This document shows, in pieces, positions 1-9,460 of a stretch of 64,000 nucleotides of DNA. Position numbers and translations under genes: made by a program. The stretch lies in contig NZ_QZMS01000013.1 in the NCBI RefSeq assembly GCF_003614885.1, positions 1-64,000 on the forward strand, in the 5' to 3' direction. Each line of letters opens with the position of its first letter. Within the stretch, counting starts at the first letter, position 1. Origin of the DNA: Photobacterium salinisoli (lineage in GTDB: Bacteria; Pseudomonadota; Gammaproteobacteria; Enterobacterales; Vibrionaceae). The notes under the pieces were generated by a model. That model was given only the letters and a program-made list of their open reading frames with translations, was not told the origin of the DNA and searched no databases.

Positions 1-369
<369 letters not shown>

Positions 370-616
370 AAGTTTTGTTGCCTTTCCGAAGAAAGGCGGC
401 TCAGTGATTACTGATGTTTCAACCGAAGTTGAAACGAATTGACTGTGCCGGTAACCCTTTCGAGAAAGCGCTACCATTTGGTCACTCAGTTCACTGATAA
501 ATCTTTTATGACTGTATCATTGTCGAGTGCCCACACAGATTGCATGGTCAAATTGTTAAAGAGCTTTCTGACATGGCCTTGGCTGTAAGCGCCGTTCTCC
601 GTGTCAGTGAGGCGGC
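370..616 (-). other. 16S rRNA leader with boxA and UUCG hairpins
   Basis: This is the transcribed leader between the rrn promoter and mature 16S. On the minus strand 564-552 reads GCTCTTTAACAAT, an almost exact rrn boxA antitermination element. Two perfect 7-bp hairpins closed by C(UUCG)G tetraloops sit at 417-434 and 380-397, just before the 16S start, where RNase III processing stems are expected. No protein gene is visible here. Confidence 0.85.
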
Positions 617-644
617 ATTATAGAGAGTTCGCACACCTTGGCAA
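617..644 (-). promoter_or_regulatory. rrn P1-type promoter
   Basis: On the minus strand, -35 TTGCCA (644-639) is followed by a 16-base spacer and -10 TATAAT (622-617), then a GC-rich discriminator (GCCGCCTC). The 16-bp spacing and GC-rich discriminator are hallmarks of stringently controlled rrn P1 promoters. The bases upstream (about 645-690) are A/T-rich and could act as an UP element. Confidence 0.85.
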
Positions 645-737
645 GCGCAAAATCACAAATAAATTCCAACAGGGCATTTTTTGAACGATTAGTGCTTTTG
701 TGGTTAAAATCCCCCCAGGCAAAACCTGTAAATACAG

Positions 738-765
738 AAAAGCCTGCTACGAGGCAGGCTTTTTT
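738..765 (-). terminator. clpB terminator (works on both strands)
   Basis: Inverted repeat AAAAGCCTGC (738-747) / GCAGGCTTTT (754-763) with a 6-base loop. It ends in T-runs on both strands and lies 18 bases past the clpB stop codon. Confidence 0.85.
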
Positions 766-782
766 CGCTTAATGATCACAAT

Positions 783-3356
783 TTATTGGCCGGCAGAGAT
801 ATGTTCATCCTTTGCTGTAAGCACAATTGGCTTATCAACAGTTAATTTCCCGGAAAGAATATCCTGCGCCAATGGGTTTTCAATGTATTGCTGAATGGCC
901 CGTTTCAGCGGGCGAGCCCCGTATACAGGATCGAAACCTGCGCTTGCAATCAAATCCAACGCAGAATCTTCTACTTTCAGTTCAAAGCCTTTTTCCTCCA
1001 GTCGATCACTCAGGCGACCAATCTGAATTCGTGCGATATCTTTGATATGTTTATCACCCAGAGGGTGGAAAACAACGGTTTCATCGACACGGTTGATGAA
1101 TTCCGGGCGGAAGTGATGGCCCACGACTTCCATAACCAACTGTTTGATACCGTCGTAATCAAGTTCACCAAAGTGCTCCTGGATACGATCAGACCCCAGA
1201 TTCGATGTCATAATGATGACACTGTTACGGAAGTCGACCGTTCTGCCCTGCCCGTCAGTCAGACGACCATCATCGAGCACCTGCAGCAAAATGTTGAACA
1301 CGTCCGGATGCGCCTTTTCTACTTCATCCAACAAAATGACGGAATAGGGACGACGACGAACCGCTTCGGTCAGGTATCCGCCCTCTTCATACCCTACATA
1401 ACCCGGAGGTGCACCAACAAGTCTTGCGACAGAATGTTTCTCCATGAACTCTGACATATCAATACGCACCATGGCATCGTCACTGTCAAACATGAAGTTG
1501 GCTAACGCCTTGCACAACTCTGTTTTACCGACCCCTGTCGGACCGAGGAACAGGAATGAACCGATAGGCCGGTTGGGATCAGATAATCCTGCCCGGCTGC
1601 GGCGGATAGCATTTGCCACTGAATTAACAGCTTCGTCCTGGCCGATAACTCGCCGATGCAGTGCTCCTTCCATTCGCAGCAGTTTATCGCGTTCCCCTTC
1701 CAGCATACGGGATACCGGGATACCGGTCTGACGTGACAGCACCTCGGCAATCTCCGCATCTGTGACACGATTTTTCAGCAGGCTCATTTCCTGCATTTCG
1801 GCCTGAGCAGCCAGATCCAGCTGTTTCTCCAGTTCTGGTATCTTGCCGTATTGCAGTTCAGACATGCGATTCAGATCCCCCGCACGCCGGGCAATCTCCA
1901 TATCTGTTCTCGCCTGCTCCAGCTCCGCTTTAATATGCTGAGTGCCGGACAGGGCTGCTTTTTCAGCTTTCCAGACTTCTTCCAGTTCTGCGTACTCTTT
2001 TTCCTTTCCGGCCAGTTCTTCACTTAACACGGCTAAGCGCTTCTGGCTGGCATCGTCACTTTCTTTCGATAGCGCCTGTTGTTCAATTTTCAACTGAATG
2101 ATTCGGCGCTCAAGACGATCCAGAGATTCCGGTTTGGAATCAATTTGCATACGGATACTGGAAGCCGCCTCATCGATAAGATCAATCGCCTTGTCAGGTA
2201 GCTGGCGATCAGAGATATACCGGTGCGACAGGCTGGCCGCCGCAACAATCGCCGGATCCGTAATTTCTACATGATGATGAAGCGCATAACGCTCTTTAAG
2301 GCCACGTAAAATCGCGATGGTATCTTCAACGTTTGGCTCTTCCACCAGCACTTTCTGGAAACGGCGCTCCAGCGCGGCATCTTTTTCTATAAACTGACGG
2401 TACTCATCCAGCGTTGTAGCCCCGACACAATGAAGCTCACCACGGGCCAGCGCAGGTTTAAGCATGTTACCCGCATCCATCGCGCCTTCACCTTTACCGG
2501 CGCCAACCATGGTATGCAGCTCATCAATAAAGAGAATGACGCTGCCCTCTTCCTGTGCCAGCTCGTTCAATACTGATTTGAGACGTTCTTCAAACTCGCC
2601 CCGGTATTTTGCACCAGCAATCAGTGCCCCCATATCCAAGGACAGCACTCGCTTATTGCGTAGCCCTTCAGGCACTTCGCCATTGACAATACGCTGGGCA
2701 AGACCTTCAACAATTGCCGTTTTACCCACACCCGGCTCACCAATCAGGACCGGATTGTTCTTTGTACGGCGCTGCAAGACCTGAATAGTACGGCGAATTT
2801 CTTCATCGCGGCCGATCACGGGATCCAGCTTGCCTTGCTCGGCACGCTCAGTCAGATCAATAGTGAACTTTTCCAGCGCCTGACGGTTTTCTTCGGCATT
2901 GGGATCATCGACTTTCTGACCACCGCGGATTTTCTCAATCGCCTGTTCAACTTTTTCAGCACTCAAGCCAAACTTGCGCAATAGCTCGCCCAGCGGACCT
3001 TTGTCGTCCACCGCAGCCAGAATGAACAGTTCGGAAGAGATATATTTGTCTTTGCGTTTCTGGGCCAGCTTGTCGCACATGTTAAACAGCACGCCCATGC
3101 CATGGGACAACTGCACATCGCCGCCGATACCGCTTACTTTAGGTAAACGGTCGAGCTGTTCAGACAGACTGGAACGCAATTGGGTAATATCTACATTCAG
3201 CAGAGTCAGCAGCGGGCGGGTGGTGCTGCTGTCCTGATTCATCAGTGCCGTCATCAAATGCACAGGTTCGATATACTGATGGTCTCGTCCTAAAGCCAGC
3301 GACTGCGCATCAGAAATCGCTAATTGAAATTTGCTTGTAAACCGGTCAAGACGCAT
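783..3356 (-). CDS. clpB: ATP-dependent disaggregase ClpB
   Basis: Cytoplasmic Hsp100 chaperone that, with DnaK/DnaJ/GrpE, pulls polypeptides out of heat-induced aggregates. It has 857 residues, the same length as E. coli ClpB, and starts [20 protein letters not shown]. Order: Clp N domain (about 1-145), first AAA+ module with Walker A GEPGVGKT (206-213) and Walker B ending in DELH, a long coiled-coil middle domain (about 410-525), second AAA+ module with GPTGVGKT, and a C-terminal D2-small domain. It is the last gene before the rRNA operon and has its own terminator. A sigma-32-like promoter lies 41 bases upstream of the start. An internal start making ClpB95 is known in the family but was not assigned here. 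Confidence 0.98.
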   Translation of the reverse strand: MRLDRFTSKFQLAISDAQSLALGRDHQYIEPVHLMTALMNQDSSTTRPLLTLLNVDITQLRSSLSEQLDRLPKVSGIGGDVQLSHGMGVLFNMCDKLAQKRKDKYISSELFILAAVDDKGPLGELLRKFGLSAEKVEQAIEKIRGGQKVDDPNAEENRQALEKFTIDLTERAEQGKLDPVIGRDEEIRRTIQVLQRRTKNNPVLIGEPGVGKTAIVEGLAQRIVNGEVPEGLRNKRVLSLDMGALIAGAKYRGEFEERLKSVLNELAQEEGSVILFIDELHTMVGAGKGEGAMDAGNMLKPALARGELHCVGATTLDEYRQFIEKDAALERRFQKVLVEEPNVEDTIAILRGLKERYALHHHVEITDPAIVAAASLSHRYISDRQLPDKAIDLIDEAASSIRMQIDSKPESLDRLERRIIQLKIEQQALSKESDDASQKRLAVLSEELAGKEKEYAELEEVWKAEKAALSGTQHIKAELEQARTDMEIARRAGDLNRMSELQYGKIPELEKQLDLAAQAEMQEMSLLKNRVTDAEIAEVLSRQTGIPVSRMLEGERDKLLRMEGALHRRVIGQDEAVNSVANAIRRSRAGLSDPNRPIGSFLFLGPTGVGKTELCKALANFMFDSDDAMVRIDMSEFMEKHSVARLVGAPPGYVGYEEGGYLTEAVRRRPYSVILLDEVEKAHPDVFNILLQVLDDGRLTDGQGRTVDFRNSVIIMTSNLGSDRIQEHFGELDYDGIKQLVMEVVGHHFRPEFINRVDETVVFHPLGDKHIKDIARIQIGRLSDRLEEKGFELKVEDSALDLIASAGFDPVYGARPLKRAIQQYIENPLAQDILSGKLTVDKPIVLTAKDEHISAGQ

Positions 3357-3396
3357 AAGTCCTCCACTCTAGATATGACCTTGTCATTACCTTTGT

Positions 3397-3425
3397 ATAT
3401 GGTTGCGCACCTTGTTCTTTTCAAG
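3397..3425 (-). promoter_or_regulatory. Sigma-32-like heat-shock promoter of clpB
   Basis: On the minus strand, CTTGAA (3425-3420) is followed by a 15-base spacer and AACCATAT (3404-3397). The sigma-32 consensus is CTTGAA and CCCCATnT with 13-17 bases between. The -35 is perfect and the -10 matches 6 of 8. Position and target gene fit the known heat-shock control of clpB. Confidence 0.7.
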
Positions 3426-3443
3426 CATAAATTGTAGGGATAT

Positions 3444-3465
3444 TAAAAAGCGGCTCAAGGCCGCT
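3444..3465 (-). terminator. pgeF terminator
   Basis: On the minus strand, stem AGCGGC / GCCGCT is followed by TTTTTAATA. It lies between pgeF and the clpB promoter and separates the two transcription units. Confidence 0.75.
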
Positions 3466-3491
3466 GTTTTGGAGGAGGTAATGGCAGAGGT

Positions 3492-4220
3492 TTATTTTTC
3501 CAGCCAGATTAAACTGGCCTGACGTCCGGTTACGCCATCCCGGCGATAGGAAAAGAAACGGAAAGCGTCGCTGACTGTACACTCATTGCCACCGAAAATC
3601 TGGTTCACGCCCAGACGATGTAGACGCAATCGCGCCAGCTGATAGATATCCGCCAGCCATTTTTCACCTTTTGGCTGAAATGCAGATTCCGCCGCAGGAT
3701 CATGGGCCAGAAATTGCTCCCTGACTTCCCCTCCAACCTCAAAGGCTTGCGGTCCAATCGCGGGTCCCAGCCAGGCCAGCAATTGCTCTGGTGCTTGCTC
3801 AAAACAAGTCACCGTTTGTTCAATAATACCGTCAGCCAAGCCTCGCCATCCGGCATGCACTGCCCCCACCTGGGTGCCCTGACGATCGCACAATAATACA
3901 GGTAAGCAATCTGCTGTCATCACCGTACAGGCTAATCCAAACTGCCGGGTAATACTGGCATCCGCATGGGGAATGTCCGTCAGTGGTGCATGCAGGTCCA
4001 GTACTATCGTGCTGTGAGTTTGCGACAACCAGGCGGGCGCATGCACTAAGCCCAGTTGCTGCTGCAGCCATTGACGATTATGCGCAACAGCTGCCGGCTC
4101 ATCACCGACGTGGTCCCCCAGATTAAGACCGGCATAGGGCCCCTGGCTGATACCCCCGGAGCGAGTGGTACTGATGGCTTTGACATTCTCAGGCGCTGGC
4201 CAGTCTGGGGTCATCCACAT
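3492..4220 (-). CDS. pgeF: Polyphenol oxidase/laccase-domain protein PgeF (YfiH)
   Basis: YfiH/DUF152 family, cytoplasmic; the E. coli member is reported to correct a wrongly incorporated amino acid during peptidoglycan precursor synthesis. Recognisable blocks are STTRSGGISQGPYAGLNLGDHVGD near the N-terminus (shown here in part: STTRSGG), MTADCLPVLLCDR, AVHAGWRGLADG and LGPAIGPQAFEVGGEV, which hold the family's metal-binding Cys and His. The start at 4220 gives 242 residues, matching the 243 of E. coli. An ATG four codons upstream (4232) directly abuts GGAGG and would overlap the end of rluD. The gene follows rluD with almost no gap, so the two are probably co-transcribed. Confidence 0.92.
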   Translation of the reverse strand: MWMTPDWPAPENVKAISTTRSGGISQGPYAGLNLGDHVGDEPAAVAHNRQWLQQQLGLVHAPAWLSQTHSTIVLDLHAPLTDIPHADASITRQFGLACTVMTADCLPVLLCDRQGTQVGAVHAGWRGLADGIIEQTVTCFEQAPEQLLAWLGPAIGPQAFEVGGEVREQFLAHDPAAESAFQPKGEKWLADIYQLARLRLHRLGVNQIFGGNECTVSDAFRFFSYRRDGVTGRQASLIWLEK

Positions 4221-4221
4221 C

Positions 4222-5196
4222 TCAGTAATCATCCTCCGGATGGTCAAGTTTGTCCTGACGCAGAATCTCGACAAGTGCCACCATATCTTCGGGTGTCTCT
4301 GCATGCCACTCCATCAGCTCGCCGGTGATGGGATGATCAAGCCTTAACATACGAGCGTGCAGAGCCTGGCGGTCAAAAGCCCTGAGCGCTTGGATCACTT
4401 CCTGAGAGGCATTACGCGGTGGACGCGGACGACCGCCGTACAAGGTATCCCCCACCAGCGGATGCGACAGATACGCCATGTGAACACGGATCTGGTGGGT
4501 GCGCCCCGTTTCCAAGCGCAGCACCAGACTGGTGTGTTCACGAAAGTGCTCCGCGACACGATAATGGGTGATAGCCGGCTTGCCCAGCTCATGCACCGCC
4601 ATCGAAGTGCGCTTAGTCGAATGGCGGCCAATTGGCTTTTCAACCACACCACCACCTGTCATTTTGCCCATGGCAACCGCTTCATATTCACGGGTGATTT
4701 TGCGTTTTTGCAGTGCACGAACCAATCGGGTCTGAGCCTGAATTGTTTTTGCCACTACCATCAGGCCCGTCGTGTCTTTATCAAGACGGTGCACAATACC
4801 GGCTCGCGGCACTTCGGCGAGAGACGGGCAGTGATGCAACAGTGCATTAAGCACAGTACCGTCTGGCGTGCCTGCTCCCGGATGAACCACAAAATCACGT
4901 GGCTTGTTAATCACCAGCAGATGCTCATCTTCGTAGACAATATTGAGCGGAATGTCTTGCGCTATCCAGCGCTCCTCATCTTCAATCTCAGCCACAACCG
5001 TGAGTTTTTCACCGCCCATCATTTTAAGGCGGGGTTTAGTCACCACTGCGCCATTGACGCAGACGCTGCCATTGAGAATCCAGTCTTTAATCCGTGAACG
5101 GGAATAATCGGAAAACAGTTCAGCCAGAGCCTGATCAAGACGTTGACCAAGCTGGCTATCGTTTACTATGTTGCTTAACTCTATTTGCTGTGCCAT
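4222..5196 (-). CDS. rluD: 23S rRNA pseudouridine(1911/1915/1917) synthase RluD
   Basis: Makes three pseudouridines in helix 69 of 23S rRNA during late 50S assembly. It has an N-terminal S4-like RNA-binding domain (about 15-75) and an RluA-type catalytic domain with HRLDKDTTG at 136-144, catalytic Asp139, as in E. coli. The C-terminus has the conserved RLETGRTHQIRVHMA block. The start was set at ATG 5196 (MAQQIEL), which aligns with E. coli; an in-frame TTG lies five codons upstream. It is divergent from bamD across 140 bases and followed at once by pgeF, as in E. coli. Confidence 0.96.
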   Translation of the reverse strand: MAQQIELSNIVNDSQLGQRLDQALAELFSDYSRSRIKDWILNGSVCVNGAVVTKPRLKMMGGEKLTVVAEIEDEERWIAQDIPLNIVYEDEHLLVINKPRDFVVHPGAGTPDGTVLNALLHHCPSLAEVPRAGIVHRLDKDTTGLMVVAKTIQAQTRLVRALQKRKITREYEAVAMGKMTGGGVVEKPIGRHSTKRTSMAVHELGKPAITHYRVAEHFREHTSLVLRLETGRTHQIRVHMAYLSHPLVGDTLYGGRPRPPRNASQEVIQALRAFDRQALHARMLRLDHPITGELMEWHAETPEDMVALVEILRQDKLDHPEDDY

Positions 5197-5336
5197 AAAG
5201 AACTTTTTCAAAAAGCGTGAGACTAAAGCCTAAACGCTGCGTAAAATGACAGATATTAGTTGTCATTGTATCTGTTAACGGCGCTGACCGTAATGGATCA
5301 CAGAAATAAATTATGACCAAGGAAACTGACGCCGCA

Positions 5337-6062
5337 ATGAAACGCCTGATAATCACGACATTTCTTGCCGCCGCTATTGTGTCTGGTTGCTCCAGTACAG
5401 AGGAAGTGGTACCGGATATTCCGCCTTCTGAGCTGTACGGCAGTGCTCAGCAAGCCTTACAAAGTGGTAGCTGGGTAACAGCCATTGAAAGATTGGAAGC
5501 TCTGGATTCACGTTATCCGTTCGGCGCTTATTCGGAGCAGGTGCAGCTTGATCTGATTTACGCTTATTACAAAAACGATGATCTGGCGCTCGGCGAAGCA
5601 ACCATAGATCGTTTTACCCGATTAAACCCCACCCATGAAAAAGCAGACTGGGTGCTCTATATGCGTGGTCTGACTCACATGGCCCAGGACCGCTCTTTCA
5701 TGCACGATGTGTTTGACATTGATCGCCACGACAGGGATCCGGAACCAGCTCGCCAGGCATTTCGTGACTTTAAGCGCCTGCTGGATCGCTACCCGGCCAG
5801 CCAGTATGCCGCAGACGCCAAAGCAAGACTGGTTTACCTGAAAAACCGTCTGGCCAATTATGAGTTAGCCGCTGCCGACTTTTATATCCGCCGTGAAGCC
5901 TGGGTGGCCGCCGTAAACCGCTGCCAGCAAATTCAGCGTTTGTATCCGGATACTGAAGCAGCACGTCAATCGCTGCCACTGATGCAAACCGCGTATGAAA
6001 AGCTTGGCCTGGAAACGCCGGCCGAACATGCTCAGCGACTGATTGATCTGAATCCGGTCTGA
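5337..6062 (+). CDS. bamD: Outer membrane assembly lipoprotein BamD
   Basis: Essential lipoprotein of the BAM complex, which folds beta-barrel proteins into the outer membrane. The start was placed at MKRLIITTF because this gives a clean lipoprotein signal peptide with lipobox VSGC (Cys18). AAGGAA lies upstream at 5319-5324. TPR-like repeats follow, with family blocks such as RYPFGAYSEQVQLDLIYAYY and DRDPEPARQAF. Length is 241 residues against 245 in E. coli. Upstream ATG 5313 would spoil the signal peptide. It is divergent from rluD, the conserved E. coli order. Confidence 0.95.
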   Translation: MKRLIITTFLAAAIVSGCSSTEEVVPDIPPSELYGSAQQALQSGSWVTAIERLEALDSRYPFGAYSEQVQLDLIYAYYKNDDLALGEATIDRFTRLNPTHEKADWVLYMRGLTHMAQDRSFMHDVFDIDRHDRDPEPARQAFRDFKRLLDRYPASQYAADAKARLVYLKNRLANYELAAADFYIRREAWVAAVNRCQQIQRLYPDTEAARQSLPLMQTAYEKLGLETPAEHAQRLIDLNPV

Positions 6063-6083
6063 TCCCCACACCATTAAAACGAC

Positions 6084-6112
6084 AAACGGCAGCCAGGAGG
6101 CTGCCGTTTTTT
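6084..6112 (+). terminator. bamD terminator
   Basis: Perfect 11-bp stem AAACGGCAGCC / GGCTGCCGTTT (6084-6094 and 6099-6109) with loop AGGA, followed by a T-run. Confidence 0.9.
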
Positions 6113-6342
6113 GTTCTTGCTGATTACCGCACTGCATCTCATCACACCACGTTCTGGCCATTGATGGCAAAGCACTTAGCTTCAGGCCGAAAAACGCCCC
6201 TGAGCAGCACTGGCCGCCAGTCATCAACTCACTCCATACTGCCGCATTCATAATGCCCTCGACAAGGGGTTTTTATTCATTTTCTTGTCACAAAGCAGAA
6301 CAAGTCACAGAAATATATTGGTGAATTATTTTACTTATTAAA
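6113..6342. other. Gene-free stretch between bamD and raiA
   Basis: The bamD-raiA gap is 363 bases (6063-6425). Apart from the bamD terminator and a weak CRP-like site, no convincing gene is seen. The second half is A/T-rich and presumably holds the raiA promoter, but no clear -35/-10 pair could be chosen by eye. Confidence 0.5.
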
Positions 6343-6358
6343 GTTGATCCAGATCACT
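6343..6358 (+). promoter_or_regulatory. Possible CRP-like operator upstream of raiA
   Basis: GTTGA-TCCAGA-TCACT resembles the CRP consensus TGTGA-N6-TCACA at 7 of 10 defined positions and lies about 70 bases upstream of raiA. This is weak, pattern-level evidence; control of raiA by CRP is inference. Confidence 0.3.
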
Positions 6359-6425
6359 TTATTCACGATTGAGAAGAGTAATCTGAAGTTAACCCACCAA
6401 GGGGTAGCAAAACAGGAGAGAGACT

Positions 6426-6782
6426 ATGCAAGTAGAAGTCACAGGCAAAAATATTGATGTCACCCCTGCTATCCGTGAGCGCATTGAGGAAAAGTTCAGT
6501 AAATTAGAGCGCTTTCAGGTCCCGCTGATCGGCAAACATGCTGTCATCAGCCAAGAACCCAACCGGCACTTCAAGGTGGAAGCGACAGCCGGCATTCCAG
6601 GGGGGAACCTCGTGGCATCCTCTGAACAGGAAAACATGTATGCCGCCATTAAAGACATGTATCAGAAACTGGAGCGACAGCTGAGCAAGCAATCACACAA
6701 ATCGGAAGCCCGTCGAGCCAGTCACAGCCAGAAGCCTGTATTGACTGAAGCTGAAATGGCAGAAGAAGACTTCGAAGCCTGA
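6426..6782 (+). CDS. raiA: Ribosome-associated inhibitor RaiA (YfiA/HPF family)
   Basis: Binds the 30S A/P-site channel in stationary phase or cold and blocks translation while preserving ribosomes. It has 118 residues, a typical short-HPF/RaiA length, with the beta-alpha-beta-beta-beta-alpha core from MQVEVTGKNIDVT to QKLERQLSKQSHK. It ends in an acidic tail (EAEMAEEDFEA) like E. coli RaiA, which argues for RaiA rather than short HPF. AGGAG lies 8 bases before the ATG. It is a monocistronic unit with its own terminator, between bamD and the phe leader as in E. coli. Confidence 0.93.
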   Translation: MQVEVTGKNIDVTPAIRERIEEKFSKLERFQVPLIGKHAVISQEPNRHFKVEATAGIPGGNLVASSEQENMYAAIKDMYQKLERQLSKQSHKSEARRASHSQKPVLTEAEMAEEDFEA

Positions 6783-6795
6783 TCCCTTCCTACCA

Positions 6796-6822
6796 AGCCC
6801 TGCCCCGAGGCGGGGCTTTTTA
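6796..6822 (+). terminator. raiA terminator
   Basis: Stem AGCCCTGCC / GGCGGGGCT (6796-6804 and 6809-6817, one G-T pair), loop CCGA, then TTTTATT. Confidence 0.9.
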
Positions 6823-6902
6823 TTCTTGACAAGATCACCGACTCACCATAGGGTGATTCCTAGACAATAATTAACCGATATATTTACGAGATTGACTGAC
6901 AC

Positions 6903-6953
6903 ATGATTCAACACACACTGTTTTTCTTTCACTTCTTTTTTCGCTCACCTTAA
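6903..6953 (+). CDS. pheL: Phenylalanine operon leader peptide PheL
   Basis: A 16-codon reading frame, ATG 6903 to TAA 6953, encodes MIQHTLFFFHFFFRSP. Six of the 16 residues are Phe, in two runs (codons 7-9 and 11-13), much like E. coli PheL ([15 protein letters not shown]). Stalling at Phe codons when charged tRNA-Phe is short would favour the antiterminator in the following RNA. It is followed by a classical intrinsic terminator and then pheA. It is too short for ordinary gene finders. Confidence 0.88.
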   Translation: MIQHTLFFFHFFFRSP

Positions 6954-7023
6954 GTGGGGGCTATCGTTACGCAAGAAAGCAGCGAAAGACGAACAGCAAG
7001 CCTCCCAACCGGGAGGCTTTTTT
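6939..7023 (+). promoter_or_regulatory. pheA transcription attenuator
   Basis: Terminator stem 3:4 is AAGCCTCCC (6998-7006) / GGGAGGCTT (7011-7019) followed by T6 (7018-7023). A competing 2:3 stem is possible between GGGGGCT (6956-6962), right after the leader stop codon, and AGCCTCC (6999-7005). A 1:2-type stem pairs TTTCGCT (6939-6945), inside the leader, with AGCGAAA (6981-6987). This set of alternatives is the expected layout for ribosome-controlled attenuation. Confidence 0.8.
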
Positions 7024-7063
7024 GTAAGCATAACTATAAAATAAGCACAGACAGGGAACCAGA

Positions 7064-8242
7064 ATGACCAAAAGCTACCACTCACTGGACGAGATCCGAA
7101 CCCATGTCACTCGGATAGACAATGAAATTCTGGCGCTACTGGCAGAACGGCGTCAGCTGAGCCTGGAAGTCGCCAAAAGCAAAATCAAAACCACCAAACC
7201 TGTCCGGGATCAGGAAAGAGAGCAAGCACTGTTACTGAGACTGATTGATGAAGGTAAACAGCACCAGCTGGATGCTAACTATGTCACTCAGATCTTTCAC
7301 ACCATTATTGAAGACTCTGTGCTTTTCCAGCAGGCTTATCTGCAAAAGCTGACCAACCCTGACAGCCTTCAGCCTGTGGTTCGCGTGTCCTTCCTGGGCG
7401 CAAAAGGATCTTATTCCAACCTGGCCAGCCGTCAGTACTTCAGCCGAAAACAAACCAAGCTGGTTGAGATGAGCTGCTCCAATTTTCGTGATGTGGTCAA
7501 TGTGGTAGAAACCGGTCAGGCTGACTACGGTGTCCTTCCGATTGAAAACACCAGCTCAGGTTCTATTAATGAAGTTTACGATTTGCTTCAGCATACCAGT
7601 CTGTCGATTGTGGGCGAAATTACCCAGCCGATTGAACACTGTCTGCTAACAGCCGTACCTACCTCGCTGGATAAAATTGATACCCTGTATTCCCATCCGC
7701 AACCCCACCAGCAATGCAGTGAGTACCTTCGCACTATGGGGGACATCAAGCAGGAATATACTTCCAGCACTGCCGATGCCATGCAGCAGGTCGCTGAACT
7801 CAAACAGCCAAATGTCGCTGCCATTGGCAATGCCTCCAGCGGTGAACTGTATGGCTTAACTCCGTTGAAAACCGGTATTGCCAACCAGCAGGAAAACTTT
7901 ACCCGCTTTATTGTCGTTGCCCGAAAAGCAGTCGATGTCACCCCGCTGATCCCGGCCAAAACCACACTGATCATGTCGACCGGCCAGAAACCCGGTTCGC
8001 TGGTTGAATGTCTGCTGGTGCTGCGCAATCTCAACATCAATATGGCCAAGCTGGAGTCCCGACCTGTGATCGGCAATCCATGGGAAGAAATGTTCTATGT
8101 GGATGTTGAAACGAATTTAAAATCCGAGGCCATGCAGCAGGCACTGGAAGAGCTGACCCGACTGACGCGATTTATTAAGGTGTTAGGCTGTTATCCCAGT
8201 GAAAACGTCAAACCGACTGAAGTCGATTATCTGGAAGAATAA
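7064..8242 (+). CDS. pheA: Bifunctional chorismate mutase/prephenate dehydratase (P-protein)
   Basis: Converts chorismate to prephenate and then to phenylpyruvate, the committed branch to phenylalanine. It has 392 residues (E. coli 386): AroQ chorismate mutase helices (about 5-95), prephenate dehydratase domain (about 105-285) with catalytic TRF at 280-282, and an ACT regulatory domain with ESRP at 331-334. The Phe-binding GALV motif of E. coli reads GSLV (311-314), a mild substitution that should be compatible with feedback control. Expression is predicted to be set by the pheL attenuator. It is convergent with tyrA across a shared terminator. Confidence 0.97.
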   Translation: MTKSYHSLDEIRTHVTRIDNEILALLAERRQLSLEVAKSKIKTTKPVRDQEREQALLLRLIDEGKQHQLDANYVTQIFHTIIEDSVLFQQAYLQKLTNPDSLQPVVRVSFLGAKGSYSNLASRQYFSRKQTKLVEMSCSNFRDVVNVVETGQADYGVLPIENTSSGSINEVYDLLQHTSLSIVGEITQPIEHCLLTAVPTSLDKIDTLYSHPQPHQQCSEYLRTMGDIKQEYTSSTADAMQQVAELKQPNVAAIGNASSGELYGLTPLKTGIANQQENFTRFIVVARKAVDVTPLIPAKTTLIMSTGQKPGSLVECLLVLRNLNINMAKLESRPVIGNPWEEMFYVDVETNLKSEAMQQALEELTRLTRFIKVLGCYPSENVKPTEVDYLEE

Positions 8243-8249
8243 ACACAGA

Positions 8250-8275
8250 AAGGCCAGCAATCGCTGGCCTTCTTT
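8250..8275. terminator. Shared pheA/tyrA terminator
   Basis: AAGGCCAGC (8250-8258) / GCTGGCCTT (8263-8271) with a 4-base loop, between two convergent genes. T-rich on the plus side (CTTTGT). Confidence 0.75.
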
Positions 8276-8317
8276 GTAGGTAAACAGAAAAACATAGAGC
8301 GACAGCAATGAGTCCGA

Positions 8318-9445
8318 TCAGCCTCTGTGGGTTGCATCGTTGGCCTGCCGTAATAACGACTGACTTTCTTTCAAAAAGCGTCCGGCGTAGTCACCAAACC
8401 AGCTTTCCACCTGATCAAATGCCTGCTTGAACGCGGCTTTATCTTTGTTTTCCAGAATGGCAATGGCATCACCAAAGCGCTGGTGAAAACGCTTAATCAT
8501 GGCCAGGTTTTGCGGCGAAGACATAATGATATCCGCATAGAGCTGCCCGTCCTGTGCAAACAGTCGCCCTACCATAGCCAGCTCCAGACGATAAATCGGT
8601 GAACTGAGCGACAATAGCTGATCTAAGCGCGGATCTTCCTCTGCCAGGTGAACACCATACACAAACGATGTGAAATGCCGCAGTGCCTGAATCAGGGTCA
8701 TTCCCTGATCATGTTCAATGGCACTGATCCGGTTCAGGCTCGCTCCCCAGATCTGAATTTGCTCCAGCAGCCACTGATAGCTTTCAGGGTTACGCCCGTC
8801 ACAGTACACCACCACCTGTTTAGCCAGGCTGCTGATATCCGGTCCGAACATAGGGTGCAAGCCCACCACAGGTCCCTGATGCGCTTCCAGCATTGCCTGC
8901 ACCGGTCCGCTCTTAATCGAGGTCAGATCAGCCAGAATGCAATCATCCGGCAGCTTAGGCAGACGGCGGATCACTTGTTCGGTCAGATGAATCGGTACCG
9001 TTACCACAACCATGCCAGCATCTTCTAGCAATTCATCCGCTTTGTCCCAGTCCTGACTACCCAGGATACGTACCTGATAACCCGACAGCTCAAACAAACG
9101 GCAGAATAGACGACCCAGCTGACCATGACCACCCACCACGACGATCGGGCGTAATTCGGGTTTCAGGCATTTGAAACCCGAATCATTTTCACTGGCATAA
9201 GATTCACGCATGGTGCGGCGCAGAATATCTTCAATCAGATCCGGCGGTACGCCCTGGTCAGCCGCTTCCTGTCGCCGTGATGCCAGCATGGCGGCTTCAC
9301 GATCCGGGGCATAAATCGGCAGGCCGTGCTGGCTTTTTACATGGCCGACTTCTTCGACCAAAGCCAGACGGCGCGCCAAGAGTGCGACCATCTGCTTATC
9401 GACTTCATCAATTTGATCTCGTAGTGTGCTCAGTTCCGCAACCAT
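8318..9445 (-). CDS. tyrA: Bifunctional chorismate mutase/prephenate dehydrogenase (T-protein)
   Basis: Makes prephenate from chorismate and oxidises it to 4-hydroxyphenylpyruvate in tyrosine synthesis. It has 375 residues (E. coli 373), collinear throughout. Order: AroQ chorismate mutase (about 1-90, [19 protein letters not shown]), then a Rossmann dehydrogenase domain with GGHGQLG near residue 104, then the helical C-terminal domain with [20 protein letters not shown]. The start is only 15 bases downstream of the aroF stop codon, so aroF-tyrA is an operon, as in E. coli, and should share the TyrR control upstream of aroF. Confidence 0.97.
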   Translation of the reverse strand: MVAELSTLRDQIDEVDKQMVALLARRLALVEEVGHVKSQHGLPIYAPDREAAMLASRRQEAADQGVPPDLIEDILRRTMRESYASENDSGFKCLKPELRPIVVVGGHGQLGRLFCRLFELSGYQVRILGSQDWDKADELLEDAGMVVVTVPIHLTEQVIRRLPKLPDDCILADLTSIKSGPVQAMLEAHQGPVVGLHPMFGPDISSLAKQVVVYCDGRNPESYQWLLEQIQIWGASLNRISAIEHDQGMTLIQALRHFTSFVYGVHLAEEDPRLDQLLSLSSPIYRLELAMVGRLFAQDGQLYADIIMSSPQNLAMIKRFHQRFGDAIAILENKDKAAFKQAFDQVESWFGDYAGRFLKESQSLLRQANDATHRG

Positions 9446-9460
9446 TCGTCTCTTATTCCA

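Noticed and set aside
888..1454. 188-codon plus-strand frame opposite clpB
   Set aside because: Antisense shadow of a highly conserved gene; residues mirror clpB codons.
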